Of a stretch of 45,312 bases of DNA, positions 20,218-31,679 are shown one piece after another. Within the stretch, counting starts at the first letter, position 1. Each line of letters opens with the position of its first letter. Source of the stretch: Chara braunii. Taxonomy: Eukaryota; Streptophyta; Charophyceae; Charales; Characeae. Position numbers and translations under genes: made by a program. The notes under the pieces were generated by a model. That model made no database searches. It worked only from the letters and a program-made list of their open reading frames with translations, and was not told the origin of the DNA. The stretch spans positions 138,780 to 184,091 of the forward strand of contig BFEA01000026.1 in NCBI GenBank assembly GCA_003427395.1, given 5' to 3'.

Positions 20218-20961
20218 TCATTGCAGACCTACCCTCCCCCGGAGCGAGGACCTCCGAGCTAGGGGCGTAGGCGTGCGGAGCGCCGATACTCCCTTCTGTG
20301 CTGCCTTATATTTGAGGATAACTGACCTGGTAGTCTTCAGAAGTTCCTTGCGAGTAAACCAACGGTCATCAGTATGTGGCTGGTATAAGAACTTCACAAG
20401 GTACTCCTTATCTTGACATGTACCTGACTCATCCTCTACGGATTCGACCTCATACCTCTCGCTAGGAATAGGGGGACCGAATTGAGGAGGCCTGTCTGGG
20501 AATGCATCAGCTAGCGTAAACGGCAACAGCTTAGATGCATGGAATAAAGGGTAGGTTTGTAGATGCAGAGGGACATCCACTGTATAGGATGGTCCAAATG
20601 GATCGGCTCCCACAGTATTTAAGACCTGCCATGGACCCATATATCGTGGCAACAGCTTAGGCGAAATGTCCTCCTCTCGTGACATCTCAGAACTGAGTAC
20701 CCACACCCAGTCACCTGTGCGAATAGTAGAAGGACGTCTGTGCTTGTTAGCCTGCTGAATCATGGCCTTTTGGGCTTTCAACAGATTGACACGGGCGCGC
20801 TCTATGTCCACACGGTAACGCCTGGTGAACTCTGCAGTTCCAGGTGTCAGCGTAGGGGTAGCCTTATCGATGATGTCATCGAGAGGCTGCCGTGGTTCAC
20901 GACCCCAATGCAACCGGTAGGGTGTGAAGCCAGTAGAGGAGTGTACAAACGTGCTATACAC
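20218..20961 (-). pseudogene. Integrase C-terminal region with chromodomain-like tail
   Basis: It continues the integrase frame after the single TAA: FVHSSTGFTPYRLHWGREPR, then the GPY/F-like segment LLPRYMGPWQVLNTVG and HASKLLPFTLAD. Near the end, YEVESVEDESG, EYLVKFLYQPHTDDRWFTRK and ELLKTTRSVILKY form a chromodomain-like fold pattern (YEVE...EYLVKW...W...L). Chromodomains target chromovirus integration to chromatin marks; activity here is not implied. Confidence 0.8.
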
Positions 20962-20964
20962 AAG

Positions 20965-21930
20965 TTATGCATGACTCAGATGGAGATCCCAATCCTGCTG
21001 ATCGGGGTTGATCACAGGATGCAGCAATTGGAACAGAATGTGGTTCATCACTTCAGCCTGTCTATTGGCTTCAGGATGACGACCAAATGTCATATCCAAT
21101 CGAGAATGAAGGTAATCCCTGCAGTAGGATTGCCATTCATTGCTGCAAAATCGGGGATCTCTGTCACTGACAATAGAGGTGGGTGGTCCATGATGTGTGA
21201 CCCACCTGTCAGCAAACGCCGCCTGAACGGTTGACACACGAGCCTCAATTGGTAAGGGGATGAACTCAGCATATTTGAAAAACTGGTCCACACATACTAT
21301 GGCCTGATGCATACCACGAGAAGTAGTCTTACCCGAGTCAGTAAAATCAATAGATACTGACTGTGCAGGAGCATTGGGGATAGGTAATGGTTTGAGTAGG
21401 CCAAGGGGAGGTCGATGTACAACCTTGTTCCTTTGGCATAACTCACAGGTTTCCACATAGTGCAGCATGTCACTCCTCATCTCATTCCAGAAGAAGCGCT
21501 GCGACAGGGCTGCATAAGATTTGAAGGCACCAAAATGACCACGAGCATCATGACACTCTGACATCAGAAGTGTCCTCAGCTTATGGTTCTGGGGAATGCA
21601 CAGGTGCTCCTCACCTCTGCTACATGTGTACAACAGACCTGAAACCATAGTATATTCTGGTTCAGAGGCAGAATCGTCTTGGAGATTCCTCACAATAGGC
21701 CCAAAGATCTCATCCTGGGGCAGCAACTGGGCAATGGTCTGACGAGTCTTCTCACCAAATGAGTGAGTAAAGGAGATTAAGAAGAGAGCGTCAGACCTAC
21801 GAGAAAGAGCGTTTGCTACTCGATTGTAGCAACCTTTTTTGTGTATCAGTTCAAAGTCAAACATGTCAATGAACTGGATGTAGCGAGCAAGCTTGTCATT
21901 CAGTTCTCCCTGAGACTTCATCCACTGCAA
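20965..21930 (-). pseudogene. Retroviral-type integrase (zinc-binding and DDE core) remnant
   Basis: The H2C2 zinc-binding domain is visible: HDARGHFGAFKSY followed by CELCQRNKV. The DDE core follows, with Asp in VSIDFTDSG, Asp in SIVSDRDPRF, and Glu in NRQAEVMNHI at the expected spacing. The open frame ends at a TAA (20967-20965) where closely related elements have a sense codon, and reading continues in frame into the C-terminal part. That stop is the main defect seen in the integrase core. Confidence 0.85.
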
Positions 21931-23104
21931 GGTGGAGTGATCTGAAAAGATCTTAAAGTGTCTGCCCAGGAGGAAGTGTTTCTAATGTTAGAGCGTTGAC
22001 ACAAGAGGATAAAGCTCTTTCTTATAGGTAGAATCCTGCAACTTTTTTGTTTTCATCTTCTTGCTCATGTATTCGATAGGCTGCAGACCATTCTCATCAT
22101 CCTGTTGAAGTACCTCCCCTACTCCATACTGACTGGCATCAGTAGTAAGCACGAAAGGCAGGGTAGGGTCAGGTAACTTCAAGACAGGGGCACGAATCAA
22201 GGTCTCCTTGAGACGTGTGAAAGCCACCTGACATTCTGATGTCCAAAAAAAAGAAGCGTTTTTCTTTGTGAGATCAGTCAAGGGAGCTGCAATGGAAGAG
22301 AAGTTTTTAATGAACTTCCTGTAATATGATGCAAGCCCCAAGAATGACCGGATATCACGAATGTTAGCAGGCCGCGGCTGGTCCTGAACTGCAACGACTT
22401 TCGTTGCTTCATGAGCCAACCGCTCTCCAGAAATGACGTGTCCCAGGTAGACTACAGAGGGAACTCCAAAAGAGGACTTCTCCCTGTTGATCTTGTACTG
22501 GTTATCACGTAAGGCCTGGAGGACCATAGCCAGATGTTGCGCATGCTCATAGACAGAACGACTGAATACCACGATATCATCAAGGTAGACAACTACGAAC
22601 TTGTCCAGGTAAGGCCTGAGTATGCAATGCATCTCTATTTGGAAGGTGACTGGCGCATTGCAAAGACCGAATGACATGACCAGGTACTACATACCTGGTT
22701 TTGAAGGCTGTCTCGTGGACATCGCCTTCAGCCATCTCAATCTGGTGATAGCCAGATTTGAGGTCGGTCTTGCTAAAAATGGTACAGCCCTGCACCATAT
22801 CCAACAAATCATCAATGCAAGGAAGGGGCTCTGTAGACTTCCTCGTGATTTTGTTGAGACCTCTATAGTTCACACACATTCTGAACTCACCATTCCCCTT
22901 TGGAACAAAGAGGACTAGTGTCCCAAACTCAGATGTGTTGGGCCTGATCCAGCCCTTGTTGGTCAAGGTCTCCAACTGTTTTCTGAGCTCTTCAAGTTCA
23001 GCAGGGGACATCCTGTAGACTCGGCCCTTCGGAGAAACCGAACTAGGCAGGATCTCAATCTTATGTTTGGTCTGCCTATGGACAAGTTCAGTAGGCTCCT
23101 CCAT
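21931..23104 (-). pseudogene. Ty3/gypsy reverse transcriptase and RNase H remnant
   Basis: RT N-half: KGRVYRMSPAELEELRKQL, KGWIRPNTSEFG, VPKGNGEFRMCVNYRGLN and FSKTDLKSGYHQIEM. A small deletion near 22690 shifts the frame. The C-half resumes MSFGLCNAPVTFQ and has the catalytic VYLDDIVVFS (Asp pair at about 22581-22576), then LGHVISGE and FLGLASYYRKFI. RNase H follows with FVLTTDASQYGVGEVLQQ and STYKKELYPLVSTL. Stops at 21990-21988 (TAA) and 21984-21982 (TAG) interrupt RNase H, after which FKIFSDHSTLQWM continues in frame. Catalytic residues remain, but the copy cannot make an intact protein. Confidence 0.85.
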
Positions 23105-23137
23105 AAGATCAGAGAAATTGTCTACAACTTGCTGAAT

Positions 23138-23650
23138 CTAAGAGGGACAGGGAGCAATCTCCACGTCAGTCTGCGTGACATAAGCCACAAACAGATGGGT
23201 GTGGTTAGTCTGGTGTGAGAATCGCAGAAATCTGCGAGCACTCATACAATAGCAACTGCTGACCGGATAGTACTCGTCAGCGAGCATGCAAGGGCGATAT
23301 ACCCCATGCCGGTCAGGTAGCTCAACCCTGGGGATCCGCCAGTCGATCCTAGGGTTGGTGACAGCAAGCCACTGCATAGAGAAGACCAGGTCAAAGAGAA
23401 CATTAGGAAACACATAGAAATTCAGGCGATGCCTGATTTCTCCCTGCTTGTCAAAGGACACATGTAGGCCCTTGACCGCATTAGTGGTCCTGACTGTGGA
23501 GGAGTCTCCAATGCGTACCTCTATAGGTTATCGCAATTTCACCAACCTCTGATCCAAGTGCAGCTTGCTGACTACCTTGGGAGAGATGAAGTTGTGAGTA
23601 GCCCCACAGTCTAAGAACCCTTTGATCTTGGCTCCTAGGATAGAGAGTCA
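23138..23650 (-). pseudogene. Retropepsin-like aspartic protease remnant
   Basis: The active-site motif FLDCGATHNFIS lies with its Asp codon at 23611-23609. DCG in place of D-S/T-G is seen in some plant gypsy elements. It is followed by SKLHLD, IGDSSTV and FDLVFSMQWLAVTNPRIDW, the usual retropepsin flap-to-C-terminal order. In-frame stops lie at 23530-23528 (TAA) and 23140-23138 (TAG). It is in the same frame as the RT that follows 34 nt on. Confidence 0.75.
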
Positions 23651-23859
23651 AAGTAGGATGAACTCTGACTTATGTTTTTTCTTCTCCTGCAAAGACAGGA
23701 AAATATCAACAAGACACTGAGCATCCTCCTCCTTTCACGTCTCATCTAAAGAAAGAAGAACCAGCGAGAGACTGTGAAGATTCACCTTCATCAGAAAGTG
23801 AATCAGCACTGGTGGAAGAAGCTGTTGCTTTCACTTCTCTCTGCTCTAGTTTTTTGAAC

Positions 23860-24594
23860 TAGAGTTGCCTGTAGACCTGCGAGGCATGCTGGGACAGTCC
23901 TTCAGGAAGTGGTCCCCCTCGCATCTCAGGTAGACCCCATTGTCCTTCCTCTTCCTCCATACCCCCTACTAGATCCTGAGTGCATGTCAGGGAAAGGTGG
24001 AAGGATCAAGCGGATCAGCTGGCTAGCGGACGTCATGTGGTAGAGGTACTCTCTGGGCACCAGGGGAAGAGGCACATCCCTTTCCTTTCCCCTATTTACT
24101 GGTTGATGCTTTTTAGGCAGGGGCTTTACCCTTTGTCAGACTCATCAAAGCATCCGCCAGGGCAAGAACAGCGGAGTCTGCAGCAGCTGGTGAGGCAGTC
24201 CCAGGTGGAGGGCTCCCACCCTGAGATGTTGTGTCACTATCTGAACCAGAAGCTCAGCAGTAAACAAGGCACTCTTCCTCCTCCTTCGCCCTTTGGAGGA
24301 GGGTCCCTTCCTTCCTTCAGAAGGTGTTTCCTAGACATGGAGTTTGGACTCCAAGTCCAAGGCTGCTCTGCCAAAGCACCACCAGTCCTTGTGGCCCTGA
24401 GAGAATAAAGCAAGCTGGAATTGCTCAGGCGCTGCTCTGAGGAAATTAATGAGCATATTCTGCTCACTTATTTCCAATCTAGGAGTTGATGTCAGACTCC
24501 CAAAGGTGGAATACAATTTGGACAAGGAGCCATCAACCGACCCCGCCATGAGAACTATAGAGTTGTCGCAACGAGATTCCATGTGCAAATACAC
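23860..24594 (-). pseudogene. Gag remnant with defective zinc knuckle
   Basis: The beginning (24594-24331) reads ISEQNMLINFLRAAPEQFQ and FGRAALDLESKLHV, in keeping with a gag C-terminal half. The frame then shifts. Near 23892-23933 is a CCHC-like knuckle, YLRCEGDHFLKDCP, in the protease/RT frame. The expected first Cys is Tyr (TAC for TGC), so zinc binding is probably lost. The part before 24594 is missing, and the 24.6-25.2 kb sequence does not continue it. Confidence 0.6.
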
Positions 24595-24600
24595 CCCGCC

Positions 24601-25255
24601 GTTAGGTCGATGAGATACGGTAGACTACAAACGCCAATTTATCTCCCCTTGTCCCTTACGCTCCCATCTCTGGGCATTGCTGTGACATTTCATCTTGGTT
24701 TATTTACCGTCCTCCATCCTGGATTTACGATTGAGAGAGAAAACCCGATAAGTTTGAGGGAACTTACTCCCTAGCCTTCACGGAGAACGCCTTGGTAACT
24801 CTATGCTCGCCGGTTGAACTCCCCTGTTACACCCACCTTTCACTAATGTCACTATGTATTGTCACGATTCTAACAAAGTCTGTATTTTTTTTATTTTATT
24901 TTTTTCGGAAAAGGTCTGTATTTCAACTGTTCATGGGTGTATCCACTATAGTGGTATCTAGAACAATGTCATGGCAGTTCTCTGAAAGTTCATGATACAA
25001 CGGTGCTATGTTCGTCTTTATAAACTGCAAGTACACGTTCCGTAGCGGATTTTTATTATTATTGTCTGAGTAATGTTGGCGGATGAGATATGTTAGTTTT
25101 TTAGTTGTACTTGCACTTGACTCTGCTTACGATGGCTTCCTCGGCCCCATGCCCCGCTATCTACTCCCCCAACAAACGCTGACAAAGAACGAATTCATGA
25201 TTTAATGAAATGATGTTTTAATAATGAAATTCTTCCATACAAGCCAATTGTTATA
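24601..25255. other. Junction region between gypsy remnant and plus-strand LINE
   Basis: No gene recognised. Positions 24935-25048 resemble 32929-33040 (see repeat entries). Upstream of this lie a T-rich stretch (24886-24905) and the break point of the truncated gag. Confidence 0.5.
24935..25048 (+). repeat. LINE-tail-like direct repeat, left copy
   Basis: Similar (roughly 70% by eye) to 32929-33040 in the same orientation; shared blocks include TATCTAGAA, CAGTTCT, AGTTCATGATACA and ACGTGTTC/ACACGTTC. One copy lies before the LINE ORF1 and the other after its ORF2. Confidence 0.6.
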
Positions 25256-25965
25256 GTGAGTTTAAATCTTGTACGTATCCAGGCAAAGTGGTTGACCAAA
25301 CCTCCAGTTTCAATCTTTAATGGCGATGAATCTTCCTCCCTTTCTACGGAGGTGAAAACAAGATTAGTTTGTATTTACGAGAACAGGTGGGCGACATCCG
25401 AAAAAACAAGCGCCCCGATTAAAAGGGAACTGCTCAGGAATGAAGGTTGTAATCTAATAACCTATGTCGCGTTTGCCAAGGAAATTGCAGTCTGAATGCT
25501 CAAGAAGAGAAAGGACAAAGTAAACCTTGAGGATGATGTCACATACTCCGTCTCTTTTCAACCATGGATACCCGAAAGTCAACTCTCCAATGGGAGAGCT
25601 GCCATGAAGCATAATATTTTTTTGATAAGATGTTTAGATAATTCAGTCTCGGCACTATGCCCTCTGGAAGGGGCTTTGGAAGATGCCTCCCAACCGATTG
25701 TGAAATAATATATACCCTACAAAAATTCTTTGATCCTAGATCTTCTTGATGTTCGCCTGAACCTTATTCTTTCTGCCAAGCTAAGGTATAAACAACGTTT
25801 AATTATGGACATGGGCGAGTTCGGTGAGGTTCACCTATCAATTCAGTATGCGACCACACCCTAGTGTGTGACCTGTCATCGTCACTTTCATAAGGCCTCT
25901 GATGAATGTTACCCTGCTAAGCAGAAAAAGAAGATATCAGCGAAGGAAAAAACAACAAGGTAGCC
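25256..25965 (+). pseudogene. LINE ORF1-like protein remnant (DUF4283-like plus zinc knuckle)
   Basis: One reading frame runs through stops at 25493, 25706, 25862 and 25962. It contains SIFNGDESSSLSTEVKTRLV, NEGCNLITYVAFAKEI, YSVSFQPWIPESQLSNG and LIRCLDNSVSALCPLEGALE. This is the 'W..G......F......f.PW.p' pattern of plant LINE ORF1 proteins. A CX2CX4HX5C knuckle, CVTCHRHFHKASDEC, lies at 25865-25909. ORF1 proteins bind the LINE RNA. The family assignment is by pattern only. Confidence 0.55.
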
Positions 25966-26039
25966 GTCCCTTCTTACAAACATAAAGTATTAATCGAAAA
26001 AGAGAGGGAGAAGGAGAGGGATAAGAAGGCAGATAAGGA

Positions 26040-26063
26040 AAAGGATAAGAGAATGAGAGAGAC

Positions 26064-26122
<59 letters not shown>

Positions 26123-26125
26123 AAA
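26040..26125. repeat. (GA)n microsatellite within a purine-rich stretch
   Basis: A GA run at about 26066-26120 inside a wider purine-only region (25975-26360). Long Ser/Leu frames on the minus strand are only its complement. Confidence 0.9.
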
Positions 26126-27250
26126 GGAAGAGAAAGAGAGAAAAAAAAGGAAGAGGAAGAAAGAGAAACAAACGACATGATGAGAGTGAAAGGGAGATAA
26201 AAGAATAGAGAACAGGCAATGAGAGAGAAAATGAGATATAGAAAGAGAAGGAAAATGAGAGGGAGAGAGAGGAAAAAAAAAAACAGATATATGAGAGGGA
26301 GAGAGCGAAGAGATGAACGGAGGAGAGAAAAAAAATTGAGAAGGAAAAGGAAAGTAGGTGGACAACGAAAGGAGTGGATTGCTGGGGGAAGGGGGTGAGA
26401 AGAGGCCTGGGAATCTAACGATTGTAGGATGCGGTTCATGAAAGGAGATTCAAAAAAATCCTCCTGCGACTAACGAGCAAACGGTAGAAGGAGAGGAGGG
26501 CAGCCATGTGCAGGCGGAGTTTGGGGAGATAGAGGATATCCCCAGAACTCGGGATCTAATGTCGGAAAAAAAAAATACATCTATCTCCCCATTTATTTTG
26601 GATAGTAAAAAGTTGAAGAAGAAAAAACGGAACAAAGTTGAACTACCGCGAGAGACAATCACAGGGAAAGTGGGGGTTCACCCTTACCATATTCTTAGAG
26701 TTGAAAGATCAGATCCCCCTTCTAGACGTATCTGATTCCGAATCAAAGATCGAAGAGGCGGGTGAGGTTGAGGGACTTGTCCCGGATGAATGAAGCCTTG
26801 AATCATAGCAGCCTTTAAAAGCAGGAAGGGGTAACCCCCCCTTTGAATTGGATTTCTCAGTTCCGGGTCTCTTTAAGGGTCAATGTTTTCTAGATCTAAA
26901 CAACAAGTTAAACAATTATTTTGTGAAAAGGCATGATATAGTAGATAAATGAATCTTGGGAAAGAGAGTTTCAAGGATGGGGACAATATCCCTACCCCCC
27001 CTTCCAAGAAGAGAGGTCAGACAGCTAGATCTACAAAATTGTTTTTTAATTATCGCTGAATCGATAACCATATTGAGCAAGTCGGACTAAAGGAATAATC
27101 AGTCCCGCTAATTTGCTTCTCCAATGGGGTTTATGATCACGGCAAATAAGAATGTACATCATTTTTGTCCTGGTCCCACAAAAATCCTCAGATGATCTCC
27201 TGGTCAATCTAATAAACCAACATGTTTTGAATCATTAGGGGAGTTGTGTG

Positions 27251-27766
27251 CAACAGAAAAATTCCCACGAAAAAGGGAAAAAACATTCCATAAAAAAAAA
27301 ATTCTTCATATTTATAAATTATCATTCTAGTGTTCGTTAAATTCTAAAATTTTCAGTTTTATTTGATAAGTTTCCGTCTAAATATGAGATTTCCCTTCCA
27401 ACTACATCTATTTGTTCAAGATGGAATGAAAGTCTGGACGAGTTTATAAAATGTTTTAATTAAATTTTCATTCTACTACAACAAATATCTTCTAATTTAG
27501 ATTGGATTAACCTATTTATGACTGAAAATTCTTACTTAGAATGACAGTCCAATTAAAATATTTCATGAACTCATCCAGACTTTCATTCCATCTCTAGCAT
27601 GCAGTCCAAATAAGAAGGGATACCCTATTCTTGGAATGAAAGTTTGCAAGTAAGATAAAAAATTTTAAAATTGGAATGACATTTTTGAAGATGTAATGAA
27701 GATTTGAAATTTAGATTGTAATTTTATTATAGAATGATTATTTAATTCTAAGAAGTTTTTCCGTTG
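27251..27766. mobile_element. ~516-bp non-autonomous DNA element, copy 1 (CACTA-like ends possible)
   Basis: It begins CAACAGAAAAATTCCCACGA and ends AAGTTTTTCCGTTG, which form short terminal inverted repeats. It is about 85-90% identical by eye to 28217-28739. AT-rich, no coding capacity. The right end plus flank reads inverted CACCACAACGGAAAAA, like CACTA elements, but the left end lacks CAC. A possible 2-bp duplication (TG/TG) is present. Confidence 0.7.
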
Positions 27767-27789
27767 TGGTGTTGCCAACCCCCTGAATG

Positions 27790-27855
27790 GGCCGCCATGT
27801 AGAGGTCCTACTTGAGGGGGGTTGCCATGTAGAGGTCCTACTTGAGGGGGGGGGG
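27790..27855. repeat. ~32-bp tandem duplication
   Basis: GCCATGTAGAGGTCCTACTT followed by a run of G occurs twice in a row (starting about 27793 and 27825). Confidence 0.85.
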
Positions 27856-28216
27856 GAAACCTACTCCATATTCCGTTGCTTGCCTTGAATGCAATACCTA
27901 AGTCTTATGAGAATTAGTGTTTAGCGGGGGTTTTCTAGTTACCTCTACAGGACTTTCTGGTCCAAAGTTGGATCTGATGGTTACAATCTGCCTGCCAGCT
28001 GCCTTTACTGCTAAAGAGATGGCCAAGTGGCTAGAGGGGATTGATGTCACTACCAATTTATCTAGAGAGTAATACATTATTAAGCTCTCAGGCTCCCAGT
28101 TGTATAGTTCTCCAGGACAATGAGACTCCCCGCAGAACAAGCTGAAGACACACAATTAACAGCCTTCATAAAAAAAACTAGCGGCACAGACCACCGCGAT
28201 GGTTTTGCCTCCTAGA

Positions 28217-28739
28217 CAACATAAAAATTCCCACGAAAAATAGAAATTGAAAAAAATATTCTATAAAAAAAAATCCTTCACATTTATAAATTATCATTTC
28301 AATGTTCGTCCAATTTTAAAATTTTAAGTTTTATTTGATAAGTTTCTGTCTAAATATTATTTTTTCCCTTCCAACTACATCTATTTGTTCAAGATGGAAT
28401 GAAAGTCTGGATGAGTGTATGAAAAATTTTAATTAAACTTTCGTTCTACTGGAACAAATTTCTTCTAATTTAGATTTGATTAAACTATTTATGACTGAAA
28501 ATCCTTACTTAGAATGACTGTCCAATTAAAATATTTCATGAACTCATCCAGACTTTCATTCCATCTCTAGCATGCAGTTCAAATAAGAAGGGATACCTCA
28601 TTCTTGGAAGGAAAGTTTTCAAGTAAGACGAGAAATTTTAAAATTGGAATGAGATTTTTTAAGATGGAATGAAAATTTAAAATTGATAATATAATTTTAC
28701 TATAAAATTATTATTTAATTCTATGAATTTTTTCTGTTG
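28217..28739. mobile_element. ~523-bp non-autonomous DNA element, copy 2
   Basis: It begins CAACATAAAAATTCCCACGA and ends GAATTTTTTCTGTTG, and is a direct-orientation relative of 27251-27766. The right end plus flank inverted reads CACTCCAACAGAAAAA. Possible 2-bp duplication GA/GA. The LINE endonuclease frame begins directly after it. Confidence 0.7.
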
Positions 28740-28743
28740 GAGT

Positions 28744-29640
28744 GCGCCTCGTAAGTTGGAATATCATAGGACTTTGCGATATCCCTGATAAACAAAAATG
28801 TTACAATTGTCTGACTAGGTTGACTCGAGACATATTCATAATTATAAAAGAGAGTAAATGTGATTGACTTTTAGTTTCAAAAAGGTGTTTGTTGAAGAAA
28901 ATTTCATAGGTCGTATCACCCTTTTCCATAGAGGCTTTCATGCAAAATGATTGCAGCGAAGAATTAACTTTCAACATAACACTTCGTTGACGGGTAAGGT
29001 AAAAATATTTTATACTCAAAATGTGCAGTTCTTGTGCATGCAAGAAACCAATATGATTACAAAAAAATACATGAAGCTCGTCAGTGGTCGTCGGGATCTC
29101 AGTTTTGGTCCACACCAGTTGGGACCATAGTAGGGATGACGATTTTAATCCACAAAGACCTGGATTGTGATATATTTTATTCCTATATCGACGGAGGTGC
29201 AATAACCAACTTTTTTATAGCTTGCATGGTTGGATCCCAAACACTGAGAACTTAGCGATCTTTAGCAACCCCATTGAGGTTAGACAACTCCCTGTTGTCG
29301 TTCTTTTTGGAGTCGCAGAGCCTGATTAACACATACAGAGTTATGAATCTAGATGAGCGTGGTTTCATGTGATATGGTCCGTGTTGAGTTGATCCGTTCC
29401 TACAACCTAAGCATCGCCTAAACTTTATAGTGACAAATGGGGTATTGTGGGACAAATGTATTTATGTTGATTTTCAGGTTGCAACACTGTCATATCACAA
29501 CCCAGTGATCATTGACATCCTGGCCAAAAACTTCATTAAAAAAAATTGCACCCCATTCATAATAAATCTCAACAATGTGAAAAATAAGGAGATACCCCAA
29601 TGGTTACGCAGGCAGATTGCATCCTAGATGGATGCAAAAA
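28744..29640 (+). pseudogene. LINE endonuclease (APE-type) remnant
   Basis: It starts LVSWNIIGLCDIPDKQK, matching the SWN-RGL start of LINE apurinic endonucleases, then LTRLTRDIFIIIKE. Further on, ANDYKKIH-like text (NQYDYKKIHEARQWSSGSQF at 29046), WSTPVGTIVGMTILIHKDL and a DFQVATLSYHNPVIID segment follow the usual endonuclease order. Several stops and frame changes. It lies upstream of the RT in the same orientation. Confidence 0.6.
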
Positions 29641-30199
29641 AACTGTTTGAATCAGAAGAACAATGAACCACGACTTGGATTAGAATTGTTAGAGAAACAC
29701 TTATTGTACTTTCTTATATGAAAGTCACGAGCATGGGGTAAAAAAAGATCAAAGCTCAAAAGGCGATTGAGGAGACCGAAACCCCGGATTGGCAAGGACC
29801 CATTTGCAAAGTACTATTGGGGTGGGGGAAAAAAAATTCATAGTTGTTGAAGGGTTAGAGTTTTAGAGGCAGGAAAACTTGTTAGAATGACTTAAACCAA
29901 GGGAGATTGTTGACTACAACCGTATTGCTAAGACAACATTTAGGTCTTCAATTATTGGACGGACCAAACCGCTAGTCAGAGAGTTGGTGCACCCTTTCTA
30001 CATTCAAACATTTGTGGCATCTGATACTCTCACCATTTGCTCTTTCGTCTTGGAATACTTTCTAGATATTATCACAACAAGACGCCCCTTTGACTACTTA
30101 GACACATATTTGTGTTTGGGTTCCCAGTACTGGGATAAAACCAAAATTTACATTAATATTACTGTAAAATATTTGTTGGATTCTTTTCTCACAGAGAGA

Positions 30200-31160
30200 G
30201 AGCTGCACGCGGCGATTAAATAGGTGACACTTGGGCAGTGTCCAGGCTTGGACGGTCTTCCGGTGGAAATCTATTTAGTACATGGGATGTTTTTGCTCAA
30301 TTTCTATGTCCTATCTTTTATACGATATTAGTTACTAGTACCCTCTCACAGAGTAGGGAGACAAGAGAGAAGTTTGCAACTATAAACTGATCTCTGTATT
30401 AAATGTTGACTACAATATATTGGTGAAGACCCTAACAATCCATCTCGAGACAATACTTTCTCAGCTGGTGGGCTGGGAACAAGGGGCTTTTATAAAGGGA
30501 TATTCAATTTTGGAAAACATACAACGGTATAGGCATTGGAAATGATTGAATCAGAAAAAAAACAAATGTGGTCATGTTTGTGTTAGATATGGAAAAAACC
30601 TCCAACAAGGTCGGTTAGGCATCACCTTGGTTAAAATAGGCTTCGGCCCTGACTTTTCCGATTGGATTAGAGCCATGTATGTTAAAGCTACCGCAGTGGT
30701 CACGGTGAATGGTCAACTTTCGAAAGAGTTTCACTTGACTCGTTCCCTGCGTTAATGGTGCCAATTGCCCCCTTCGTTGTTGGTTTGACGGTTAAAGGTG
30801 TTATTGGATAACATTAGACATAATGAAAGTATTAAGGGATTGAAACTTAACCCTTCCCTCTATTGAAAGGGGAAGAATCTTGCCGACGACCTCACAGTCA
30901 CTTGTGAGAATGCCTTTTCCTCCCTATAGGAACTTTCGATCCTTTGGTTTCTGATATCAATATGTCCGCTAGCAAGTGACGGCTACACGAACAGAAAACG
31001 GGTTGCCACCAGGTACCTGTGGAAGCCCTCGACTGATGAAGATAAGGGTTTCATGGATAAAATGGTGTGGGAAGCGGTTAACCAGCCACGCTCTGGAGGG
31101 GGTTTGGGGATTTTGGACCCATAAGTTCAAAATCTGTTTTTTTAGCCATGTTGATAATTT
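30200..31160 (+). pseudogene. LINE reverse transcriptase remnant
   Basis: Blocks in order: ELHAAIK..TLGQCPGLDGLPVEIY, CNYKLISVLNVDYNILVKTL, WEQGAFIKGYSILENIQR, then IRAMYVKATAVVTVNGQLSK. The catalytic motif survives as LADDLTV, with ADD at 30882-30890, followed by KMVWEAVNQPRSGGGLGIL at about 31062-31118. Stops and frame changes separate the blocks. Unlike the minus-strand LINE, the catalytic aspartate pair is kept. Confidence 0.75.
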
Positions 31161-31679
31161 AGGGTACGTTTGATGACCCTTCTAAATTGTGGATTCGACT
31201 TGTAGAGTTTATATTGGGTTCTGAGTAGTCTTAAAAAAAATGAGTCAGGCCTTACTGTGTTGTTTCCTACCTTTCTTCAGCAAGAGGAAGATTAAATCCA
31301 AAGTCCGGCACGACTAATCTTCGCTAGAAAAAAACTAAGACCGTTTAATATTAAAGAGCCGAGAACTAGGATGAAATAGCAATACCTGTTTGACAATCCA
31401 CTTATTTGCCTTCCCACAAAGGAACGTTTTTTGGTAGGAGACGACACATGTAGTTTTTGGCGTGCTTGGGTATAGAAAAGGGTGGTTCCCGTTAAATACT
31501 TGTGGGATGAGGAGGCCGACAGTTGAATAATGACAGAGAAAGCACTTCATGCTCCCCCGATTGCATAATGTTTATGACAACCTAGCAACTTTAATTGTTG
31601 CCCTACTAGTCTGTAACCTTTAAAAACACAATAAAAAATGCAGGGGAGACATGGTTGAGATTAGACGAGGACTCATTCT

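Larger units (their letters stand above)
20218..24600 (-). mobile_element. Ty3/gypsy LTR retrotransposon remnant, gag-pol with chromo-like tail
   Basis: In transcript order: gag C-terminal part and zinc knuckle, protease, reverse transcriptase, RNase H, integrase and a chromodomain-like tail, which is the Ty3/gypsy (Metaviridae) order. Protease and the first half of RT share one frame; the rest of pol shares another from about 22690 to 20218. Apart from that single frame change and scattered stops, the coding is well preserved, so the copy is fairly young. Gag is truncated near 24.6 kb and no 5' LTR is found. LTRs and a primer-binding site were not identified. Confidence 0.85.

Noticed and set aside
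26040-26125. Direct repeats that could suggest a CRISPR array (also other satellites in the window)
   Set aside because: These are microsatellites without spacer structure or cas genes, in a eukaryotic context.
25937-26439. Three Ser/Leu-rich minus-strand frames
   Set aside because: Complement of the purine-rich GA tract; no independent gene.
27251-28739. The pair of ~520-bp repeats as LTRs of a small retrotransposon
   Set aside because: The ends are not TG...CA, each copy has its own terminal inverted repeats, and the 450 bp between has no primer-binding site or coding motif.
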